Origin: CALKCV01 sp964619285
GTDB lineage: Bacteria > Cyanobacteriota > Cyanobacteriia > Cyanobacteriales > Microcoleaceae
Direction of reading: 5' to 3'
Length of the DNA: 21,655 nt
NCBI GenBank assembly: GCA_964619285.1
Contig: CAZUCT010000109.1
Location: forward strand, 1 to 21,655
In this document: one piece after another, positions 7,838 through 13,745 of the stretch
How the letters are laid out: the number at the start of each line of letters is the position of its first letter
How positions within the stretch are numbered: position 1 is the first letter of the stretch
Made by a program: the position numbers and the translations under genes
The notes under the pieces: generated by a model
Told to the model about the DNA's origin: nothing
What the model saw: the letters and a program-made list of their open reading frames with translations, nothing else
The model's database searches: none

Positions 7838-7879
7838 AGCGATCGCCCCTTTCTGATAATAAAGGAAGGGGCGATCGCT
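7838..7879 (+). terminator. Intrinsic terminator made from HIP1 palindromes
   Basis: AGCGATCGCCCCTT pairs with AAGGGGCGATCGCT across a loop containing CTGATAAT, followed at once by a T-run (7879-7883). It lies about 20 bp after the stop of the DUF4231 gene. A near-copy lies at 9161-9202. Confidence 0.85.
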
Positions 7880-7945
7880 TTTTGTTTGCGAATGGGTAAT
7901 GGGTAATCCTAGAATTGACTACCTATTGCCAAAGTTCGGCAAGTT

Positions 7946-9031
7946 CTAGTTAAAGGATAAATTGTCGAGACCGATAGGATCGTTTCCTACCAATTCAAGC
8001 CGTTTAATTCCCTCAATCTTGCTCAAATCAAAAGTCGTTAGGGCCGTGTCCCTTTTCAGAGAACTGGGGAAGTTTTTGGAATAGAGGCTCGTTCCTTTGG
8101 CATCTTTGGCTTTTACGGTGATTCCTTGACCGGAGTCGATGTCGGCAACAAAGAAACAGACGTTATTTACCGGCTTGCTAAAATCGATCGCGCGAGTATA
8201 GTTGTTTGGGCGGAAGCTAGCAGTACTGCCTACTTCGGTCAAAAAGCGACCGTTAAAGTTGCCTCGATCCGAGGCGATTACCTGGTTCTTGCCGGCTTTG
8301 CCACCAAATCCACCTTTAGTGTCTCCAGTCTGAATAACGTTGAAGCTATCAAATGAAACCGTAACTCCGCCAGTGGAGATTGGTTTGGCCGCTGCATTTA
8401 ACGATTCGGCAGAGTTGAAGTCAATCAGATTAGCCTTGGCGCCTTCGGAACAGGGCGCATCGGCAGCAATGGTTTCTACCAGGCTCACTCCATCGATAAA
8501 GGTACCCAGAGCGTCGGATGTCTCATCGAGGTCGTCGAAACTCAGACGAGTGCTGTCGCCGGTGGCCTTGAGGTTGTAGGTATAAACCTGCCAGTCGGTA
8601 TCGGAGAGACCTTCGCCGCTTTTCTCCAGGGTGGCGATCTTGGTATCTCCCCAACTCACGTTTAGCTTGTTGTCTGCGACATCAGGACGGGGCGAGAAGG
8701 CAAAGGTGAGTTTGTAAGTGTTGCCAGGCTTGGTGGGAATGTCCTGATAAATGCCACTGACTTCTAGACCGTCAAGTTCTACGAGTTGTTTCCCATCGTA
8801 GGACTTGCCCACGACTCCACCCTGAATTTCGATGGCAGGACCTGCGGATAACTCCCAGCCCTTTAAGGAGGGTTTCCAGTCTAGTGGTCCATACGCACTT
8901 TCGGCGACTGGCTCTTCAAAACTGCCATTAACTACGAGGTTTGCCCCCGCCGCCTGGGCTGATGGTTGACTGATATTGATGCAGGTTAGTGCCAGTAGGA
9001 CTGACATCACCCACGGTAGTATTCGTTTCAT
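7946..9031 (-). CDS. Secreted DUF642-like protein, paralogue 1
   Basis: A 361-residue exported protein. Residues 1-28 are a Sec signal peptide (MKRILPWVMSVLLALTCINI, cleavage after AQA). The first mature domain (about 29-188) starts NLVVNGSFEEP and contains GGVVGKSYDGKQLVELDG, IYQDIPTKPGNTYKLTFAFS and a final TFIDGVSLVE strand. This is the jelly-roll, galactose-binding-like pattern of DUF642 and choice-of-anchor domains. Its second half (about 192-361) is a different beta-rich domain ending GNDPIGLDNLSFN, also carbohydrate-binding-like, with two Cys (in APCSEG and VCFFVAD) that may pair. No membrane anchor or sorting signal is visible, so the protein is probably periplasmic or released. About the first 146 residues are identical to paralogue 2, with identical DNA. 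Carbohydrate or matrix binding is inferred. Confidence 0.8.
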   Translation of the reverse strand: MKRILPWVMSVLLALTCINISQPSAQAAGANLVVNGSFEEPVAESAYGPLDWKPSLKGWELSAGPAIEIQGGVVGKSYDGKQLVELDGLEVSGIYQDIPTKPGNTYKLTFAFSPRPDVADNKLNVSWGDTKIATLEKSGEGLSDTDWQVYTYNLKATGDSTRLSFDDLDETSDALGTFIDGVSLVETIAADAPCSEGAKANLIDFNSAESLNAAAKPISTGGVTVSFDSFNVIQTGDTKGGFGGKAGKNQVIASDRGNFNGRFLTEVGSTASFRPNNYTRAIDFSKPVNNVCFFVADIDSGQGITVKAKDAKGTSLYSKNFPSSLKRDTALTTFDLSKIEGIKRLELVGNDPIGLDNLSFN

Positions 9032-9169
9032 GGTTGGGTTGTTTAAGTTTTTACTAATTTAACTTCTAACACGACAAAAGTAGCTGTCAGTACTTTGGTC
9101 AAAAGATTTTAATCGCTCTGTTGTCCGTTTGGCGCTAATTTTAGGCCAAGATATCGATTGAGCGATCGC
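8595..9169. repeat. Copy A of near-identical 575-bp duplication
   Basis: It matches 10371-10945 at a constant offset of 1776 bp without gaps; I see only two differences, at 9090 (G versus A) and 9129 (T versus C), both upstream of the gene. It covers the promoter, signal peptide and most of the DUF642-like domain. Similarity falls abruptly inside codons at one end and at a GCGATCGC octamer at the other. Confidence 0.9.
9063..9090 (-). promoter_or_regulatory. Putative promoter of paralogue 1
   Basis: On the minus strand, CTGACA (9085-9090), a 16-bp spacer, then TAGAAG (9063-9068). The same layout occurs before both other paralogues, where the -35 is a perfect TTGACA. The G at 9090 is the difference. 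Confidence 0.5.
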
Positions 9170-9285
9170 CCCTTTCTGATAATAAAGGAAGGAGGCGATC
9201 GCGTTATCGGCCTCGATTTAAGGTACGATCGCCAAGTTTCTGAGATTGCTCCTTGGCTGTCATCAAAAGAGGCGATCGCTCAATC
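9156..9285. repeat. 130-bp spacer segment with inverted ends
   Basis: GATTGAGCGATCGCC (9156-9170) is inverted exactly as GGCGATCGCTCAATC (9271-9285). The segment contains the HIP1 hairpin at 9161-9202 and no reading frame. It lies between the stop of paralogue 2 and the promoter of paralogue 1. The matching left end also closes the duplicated block at 10932-10945. It may be a small non-coding mobile-like element or the product of pairing between HIP1 sites. Confidence 0.5.
9161..9202. repeat. Near-copy of the 7838 HIP1 hairpin
   Basis: The same stem and loop as the terminator at 7838-7879, with one extra A in the right arm and no T-run. The two copies bracket paralogue 1 and its promoter region. 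Confidence 0.8.
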
Positions 9286-9292
9286 AACTAGA

Positions 9293-10807
9293 TTACAAAG
9301 CAACTTGAACATCAACGATTAAATCGCCAATTCCCAGAGCGCGAATGGTGACATCATCACCGCTGCCACGTCCAGAGTATTTGAAGGTAACCTCGGTTGT
9401 TACTTCCGAGCCCGGAACGACATTTTCAAAACGGTCTGGGTCGATGCCTCGAACGTAACCGTTGTCGTCGTTTACCGCCACAACAGTCAAGTTTTGGTTT
9501 ACCACTTCTAATGCTTTCAGCACCGCATCAAGCAAGTTTGAACTGTCAGGCTTTAGCTCGACTACAGCTCCTACTCCTAACTGGCTCACCAAGCCATTAT
9601 ATGTGCCCATTTGGTCTTTTGTTACCAGGAAAATGGGAACCATATTTGCGTTATTGATTGCCTGCTTCACCTGGGCGACAGACGGATAGTCCTCAGCCGC
9701 ATCTATAACCGCGTCTCCATTGTTCGGCGTGCCTCGGGAATCGCCTGCTTTCTTGTAAGCTGCATCTGTAGAGACAATGGCAACCCGGCGAGTATCTTTT
9801 CGGAATCCTAACTCTGTTTCTGCCCGTAAAGCAACTTGCATCAGACCTGATAATGATGATTCTGGGTAGTCTGTTCCGGGTCCGACGATGGCTAACTTTG
9901 CCACTGCTTGCTCGAACACATCACCCTCTTTAGTCAAAGGCAACTGTGTTTTGTAAACATAATAGGCTTGAGCGTAAGCCGGCCTTGCATAATCCTTCTT
10001 ATCTGTGAAACTGGCAACACCAAAAGTTGTATCCGGTTGGAAGTCGCGCAACCCGCTGACAAAATCGGGCATCACCCGCTTGAGAACCGGCAGATCGTCT
10101 TTAAAGGAAGCAGTCAAGTCTTGGGTCAACATTAGATCCAGAGGCAAGGTGGCTGCGTCTTCGGGAATCGGAATTATGACTGGGATAGTAAATGTTCCTT
10201 CGGGGGAAATTATTACTTCGCAGTCTTTACCGGGCAGCCGACAAACAAAAGGTTCGATGGTGACGGCATCGATGAAAGTACCCAAACCGTCGGAGGTTTC
10301 GTCGAGGTCGTCGAAGCTCAGACGGGTGCTGTCGCTAGTGGCTTTGAGGTAATAGGTATAAACCTTCCAATCGGTATCGGAGAGACCTTCGCCGCTTTTC
10401 TCCAGGGTGGCGATCTTGGTATCTCCCCAACTCACGTTTAGCTTGTTGTCTGCGACATCAGGACGGGGCGAGAAGGCAAAGGTGAGTTTGTAAGTGTTGC
10501 CAGGCTTGGTGGGAATGTCCTGATAAATGCCACTGACTTCTAGACCGTCAAGTTCTACGAGTTGTTTCCCATCGTAGGACTTGCCCACGACTCCACCCTG
10601 AATTTCGATGGCAGGACCTGCGGATAACTCCCAGCCCTTTAAGGAGGGTTTCCAGTCTAGTGGTCCATACGCACTTTCGGCGACTGGCTCTTCAAAACTG
10701 CCATTAACTACGAGGTTTGCCCCCGCCGCCTGGGCTGATGGTTGACTGATATTGATGCAGGTTAGTGCCAGTAGGACTGACATCACCCACGGTAGTATTC
10801 GTTTCAT
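9293..10807 (-). CDS. Secreted DUF642-like protein with integrin-beta-like I domain, paralogue 2
   Basis: A 504-residue exported protein. Residues 1-28 are the same signal peptide as paralogue 1; 29-186 is the DUF642-like domain. From about 195 it reads like an integrin beta headpiece. A hybrid-domain-like strand region (CEVIISPEGTFTIPV) leads into LPLDLMLTQDLTASFKDDLP, with the metal site Asp230-x-Thr-x-Ser234 and the following Asp pair at 237-238. Then come GTDYPESS (Asp313, Pro315, Glu316), GFRKDTRRVAIVSTDA (Asp348), DYPSVAQVKQAINNANMVPI and KPDSSNLLDAVLKAL. A closing segment (about 438-504, SEVTTEVTFKYSGRGSGDD) resembles the C-terminal return of the hybrid domain. The gene probably encodes a metal-dependent adhesion protein outside the cytoplasmic membrane. 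No PSI/EGF repeats, transmembrane helix or cytoplasmic tail are present, so it is not a complete integrin. Confidence 0.85.
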   Translation of the reverse strand: MKRILPWVMSVLLALTCINISQPSAQAAGANLVVNGSFEEPVAESAYGPLDWKPSLKGWELSAGPAIEIQGGVVGKSYDGKQLVELDGLEVSGIYQDIPTKPGNTYKLTFAFSPRPDVADNKLNVSWGDTKIATLEKSGEGLSDTDWKVYTYYLKATSDSTRLSFDDLDETSDGLGTFIDAVTIEPFVCRLPGKDCEVIISPEGTFTIPVIIPIPEDAATLPLDLMLTQDLTASFKDDLPVLKRVMPDFVSGLRDFQPDTTFGVASFTDKKDYARPAYAQAYYVYKTQLPLTKEGDVFEQAVAKLAIVGPGTDYPESSLSGLMQVALRAETELGFRKDTRRVAIVSTDAAYKKAGDSRGTPNNGDAVIDAAEDYPSVAQVKQAINNANMVPIFLVTKDQMGTYNGLVSQLGVGAVVELKPDSSNLLDAVLKALEVVNQNLTVVAVNDDNGYVRGIDPDRFENVVPGSEVTTEVTFKYSGRGSGDDVTIRALGIGDLIVDVQVAL

Positions 10808-10945
10808 GGTTGGGTTGTTTAAGTTTTTACTAATTTAACTTCTAACACGACAAAAGTAGCTGTCAATACTTTGGTCAAAAGATTTTAATCGCTCTGTTGT
10901 CCGTCTGGCGCTAATTTTAGGCCAAGATATCGATTGAGCGATCGC
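10371..10945. repeat. Copy B of near-identical 575-bp duplication
   Basis: Partner of 8595-9169. Beyond its 3' coding edge (10288-10360) the sequence instead resembles the second domain of paralogue 3 around 11169-11240, including a run of about 40 identical bases starting CCCAAACCGTCGGAGG. The gene is therefore a mosaic. Confidence 0.9.
10839..10866 (-). promoter_or_regulatory. Putative promoter of paralogue 2
   Basis: On the minus strand, TTGACA (10861-10866), a 16-bp spacer, then TAGAAG (10839-10844), about 32 bp before the ATG. The rest of the spacer (10946-11112) holds no gene that I can see. Confidence 0.55.
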
Positions 10946-11112
10946 TTTTCTGTACTCCGCAGGGGTGAGGAATTGAACTTTCTGGGAATGGGGAATTGGG
11001 TAACTCAAGTGTTATTCTGACTCACTAAATTTAGAACTACCCATTACCCTAACCCAAAAAAAGGCAATTTCTTACCGTCCTGAGTATAGCTGATATCTCT
11101 AGTTTGGCACGG

Positions 11113-12159
11113 TTAACTAGAACAAGCTGTTTTTAGCACCACGCTTACTCCATCGATGTAGCTGCCCAAACCGTCGGAGGTTTCGTCGAGGTCGTCGAAG
11201 CTCAAACGAGTGCTGTCGCTGGTGGCTTTGAGGTCGTAAGTATAAACCTGCCAGTCTGCACCCGAGAGACTTTCGCCGTTTTTATCCAGTTTCACGACCT
11301 CGGTATCTCCCCAAAGAACCTTGAGTTTGTTGTCTGCGACGTCGGGACGGGGGGAAAAGGCAAAGGTGAGTTTGTAGGTCTTACCTGCCTCGGTGGCAAT
11401 ATCCTGATAAATGCCGCTGGCTTCTAGACCATCCAGTTCTACAATCTGTTTGCCATCGTAGGGCTTCGCGACTATTCCTTGCTGAAATTCAACTGCGGAA
11501 CCTGCGAATAGCTGCCAACCCGGTACTGACTCCGGGTACCCTAAGAGCTCGACGGTTGGTTCCTCAAAGCTGCCGTTTACTACCAAATTTTTCCCTTGGG
11601 TTGGATCGGGGCAGCCGGATGAATCCGCTGCCTGTGCCACCAAGCTGATAGCATCAATGTAACTTCCTAAAGTATCAGACTTTTCATTGAGATCGTCAAA
11701 GCTCAGGCGAGTAGTAGTTTCTGTCGCTTTCAGATTGTCGTAGGTATAAACCTGCCATTTCGTATTCGAGAGACCTTGGCCACTTTCCTTCAGTTTGGCG
11801 ACCAAGGTATCTCCCCAATACACGTTGAGTTTGTTGTCTGCGACACCTGGGCGTGGCGAGAAGGCAAAGGTCAGCTTGTATGCTTTGCCTACTTCGGTGG
11901 GAATATCTTGATAAATTTTACTCACAGCTGTACTGTCGAGTTCCACAAGTTTTTTCCCATCGTAGGGCTTGCCCGCATTTCCCTGCTGGACTTCGATGTT
12001 AGGGCCTTGGGATAACTTCCAGTCTTTAGTGACTTCTGGCTCTTCAAAACTGCCATTGACTACGAGGTTTGCCCCCGCCGCCTGGGCTGATGGTTGACTG
12101 ATATTGATGCAGGCTAGTGCCAGTAGGACTGACATCACCCACGCTAGTATTCGCTTCAT
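11113..12159 (-). CDS. Secreted protein with two DUF642-like domains, paralogue 3
   Basis: A 348-residue exported protein with the family signal peptide (residues 1-28, one or two changes) and two tandem copies of the same domain. Both open with NLVVNGSFEEP, at residues 31 and 191, and both contain PYDGK, YKLTFAFSPRP, VADNKL, WGDT, QVYTYD and RLSFDDL. The linker (about 178-190) has SSGCPDPTQGK; a second Cys lies near the C-terminus (LKTACSS), so a disulphide between the domains is possible. No anchor is visible. It is the first of the three genes in transcription order and has its own promoter. DNA identity to the paralogues is very high over the signal peptide and much lower over domain 1, which suggests patchwise gene conversion. 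Probably a surface or matrix glycan-binding protein. Confidence 0.8.
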   Translation of the reverse strand: MKRILAWVMSVLLALACINISQPSAQAAGANLVVNGSFEEPEVTKDWKLSQGPNIEVQQGNAGKPYDGKKLVELDSTAVSKIYQDIPTEVGKAYKLTFAFSPRPGVADNKLNVYWGDTLVAKLKESGQGLSNTKWQVYTYDNLKATETTTRLSFDDLNEKSDTLGSYIDAISLVAQAADSSGCPDPTQGKNLVVNGSFEEPTVELLGYPESVPGWQLFAGSAVEFQQGIVAKPYDGKQIVELDGLEASGIYQDIATEAGKTYKLTFAFSPRPDVADNKLKVLWGDTEVVKLDKNGESLSGADWQVYTYDLKATSDSTRLSFDDLDETSDGLGSYIDGVSVVLKTACSS

Positions 12160-12189
12160 CCTTAACTTGTTACGAGCTTTACCGATTCC

Positions 12190-12217
12190 AATCTAACACA
12201 AAAAAAGTAACTGTCAA
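12190..12217 (-). promoter_or_regulatory. Putative promoter of paralogue 3
   Basis: On the minus strand, TTGACA (12212-12217), a 16-bp spacer, then TAGATT (12190-12195), about 31 bp before the ATG. It is the best-matching of the three family promoters, and the flanking bases are homologous in all three copies. Confidence 0.6.
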
Positions 12218-12251
12218 TACTTTTGGCAACTTTTTTTCGAGCGCTCTATTG

Positions 12252-12270
12252 CCCGCCAGGCGGGTTTTTT
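12252..12270 (+). terminator. Possible intrinsic terminator, plus strand
   Basis: CCCGC-CAG-GCGGG followed by six T. It points rightward although no plus-strand gene ends nearby. The equivalent bases before paralogues 1 and 2 do not form this stem, so it may be chance or may stop antisense transcription. Confidence 0.35.
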
Positions 12271-12482
12271 AGACAATAAGACTCTACCGAGATCGCCCCC
12301 GTCAAATGCGACTGGTAGCGCGGCGATCGCGTCCCCAAAATGTCCAAAAATAACTTCCGTTAGCGAACCGGAGGCGATCGCCCCCGGCCCAGTTTTAAGT
12401 TGCCATTGTCCATAAAAGGTAAAAAGTCATGGGTCATAAATCAAACTCAAGAAAAAAGGGTGACGTGCAGCCAGAACATCGC
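12271..12482. other. Spacer with HIP1 sites and no supported gene
   Basis: Together with the promoter region this makes a spacer of about 320 bp between divergently placed features. It holds two HIP1 octamers (around 12322-12329 and 12373-12381), but no convincing reading frame or strong hairpin. Confidence 0.5.
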
Positions 12483-13550
12483 CTAAATAACATACTCGGC
12501 ATAAATCAAACCCCTACCGTGCAGCACCTCCCCATCAAGGCAAAAACTCACCTCCACATTACCGCTCGCCTCCTCAATAAAACTATACTGACCGCTTCTG
12601 TTATCCGGCACAACCAACTCCATCGCGCTATCGAACCGCACCGACACCGACAAGCGATCGCGTTCGTCCTCCGCCTCCACCCGCAAACTCTCCGGCATCG
12701 GCAAACTGCGATGGGCGAACACCGAAGCCATCACCCCCGGCAACCGCATCGGCAAAACCGCCTCCGCCGACCATTCCCAGTCAATCGCCAAAGTAGGCTC
12801 TAAAAAAATCTTGCGCAACTGATTCCCCAAATAAACGAAGATATACGACAACCCCCACTCAGAATGGTCCTTATTAGTACGTCGGTCTAAAACCAGAGTC
12901 AAAGTTCTGCCATCCGCACAAGTCACAAAAGCCACAAACCACTCCCAACCGAGATCCTCCCCCCAGCGAAACCGACCGAAGTTGCGATCGTGATAGCAAA
13001 ACCAGTCCCGGTGGACGGGCAAACTCACCCCCCCAACAGATAATTCCCCCACCACTCGCAAACCAGGCACCAAACCCCAACCGATGAAACCGCTACCGAA
13101 AGGAGAATCCTCCGTTACTAGCAGAGGAGTCGCCAGAGCCTCCCCCTCAAAAGCGATCGCCAACCCGGCCCTCTCATCTCGCACCGCCACTCGCGAGAAC
13201 CTGCCATCTATTTCCAGAGAAACCCCCCGACCTCGCAACCGCAAAGGCTCCCGACTCACCATCTCCCCCTCCAACTTCTGGGGGTAAGCAACGCCGAAAG
13301 TTGCCACAGGAGTTTCCGGTGGCAGTTCCCCGGGGAAGTTCTCCCCTGGAAGGGTGACGATAAAACTCAATTGCATTTCCCCTCCCCCAGGTCTGCCGCT
13401 GAGGGTCAAATTCACCAATACTCGCACCCCGCTCTTGGGTTCCATTAAAATGAAATGATACCAGTCCTTCCAGTCCAAAGGCGCGGAACCGTCTTCGGTG
13501 GGAATGCGCAACCGTTCGATGCTAGCTAAAGTTAGTTCGTTTACAGTCAT
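12483..13550 (-). CDS. CrtC/AttH-like lipocalin-fold protein
   Basis: A protein of 355 residues from the ATG at 13550; an in-frame GTG at 13559 would add three residues. It has no signal peptide or membrane helix and is mostly beta-strand. The centre has WFCYHDRNFGRFRWGEDLGW (around 181-200), followed by EWFVAFV and TLTLVLDRRTN. This resembles the YxDHNWG...W region of the AttH/CrtC family (carotenoid 1,2-hydratase and related isoprenoid or natural-product enzymes with two lipocalin-like barrels). The Asn in the motif is kept and the second His is replaced by Arg. It is the last gene of a minus-strand set that begins with a polyprenyl diphosphate synthase, which makes an isoprenoid substrate attractive. 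That is inference; I would call the family only moderately sure. Confidence 0.6.
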   Translation of the reverse strand: MTVNELTLASIERLRIPTEDGSAPLDWKDWYHFILMEPKSGVRVLVNLTLSGRPGGGEMQLSFIVTLPGENFPGELPPETPVATFGVAYPQKLEGEMVSREPLRLRGRGVSLEIDGRFSRVAVRDERAGLAIAFEGEALATPLLVTEDSPFGSGFIGWGLVPGLRVVGELSVGGVSLPVHRDWFCYHDRNFGRFRWGEDLGWEWFVAFVTCADGRTLTLVLDRRTNKDHSEWGLSYIFVYLGNQLRKIFLEPTLAIDWEWSAEAVLPMRLPGVMASVFAHRSLPMPESLRVEAEDERDRLSVSVRFDSAMELVVPDNRSGQYSFIEEASGNVEVSFCLDGEVLHGRGLIYAEYVI

Positions 13551-13580
13551 AAATGTCACTCACTTAAGAAAATCAATGCT

Positions 13581-13737
13581 GTCATTGCGAGGCGGCGATA
13601 CACATAGTTAAGCTTCTGGGAAAAGCGTCAACCCTGCCGTGGCAATCTTCCGTCCTACCATCGAGCTCGGAGATGGCCACGGGGGACGTAATGATTAAAT
13701 ATCAGACTTAACTCTTACCCACCCCCCTCGCAATGAC
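13581..13737. repeat. 157-bp palindromic element with 12-bp inverted ends
   Basis: GTCATTGCGAGG (13581-13592) is inverted exactly as CCTCGCAATGAC (13726-13737). Inside, CCGTGGCAATCT (13637-13648) pairs with AGATGGCCACGG (13671-13682) with one mismatch. No open frame. It sits in the spacer between two same-strand genes and looks like a dispersed non-autonomous palindromic repeat of the MITE/REP class. Confidence 0.7.
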
Positions 13738-13745
13738 CGCAGTAG

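Noticed and set aside
8900..9031. Lipoprotein signal (Cys17 in LLALTC) in the DUF642-like paralogues
   Set aside because: The residue before Cys is Thr rather than Gly/Ala/Ser in two of the three, and a good AQA cleavage site follows, so an ordinary signal peptide is more likely.
9156..9285. Transposon with 15-bp terminal inverted repeats
   Set aside because: The ends consist largely of the very common HIP1 octamer, there is no transposase and no target duplication is evident, so it is listed only as a repeat.
9293..10807. A full integrin
   Set aside because: No PSI domain, EGF repeats, transmembrane helix, cytoplasmic tail or alpha-subunit-like gene is present; only the headpiece-like part is seen.
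12429..12803. Plus-strand open frame rich in His, Arg and Gln
   Set aside because: Antisense to the CrtC/AttH-like gene, with low-complexity composition typical of a shadow frame in GC-rich coding DNA.
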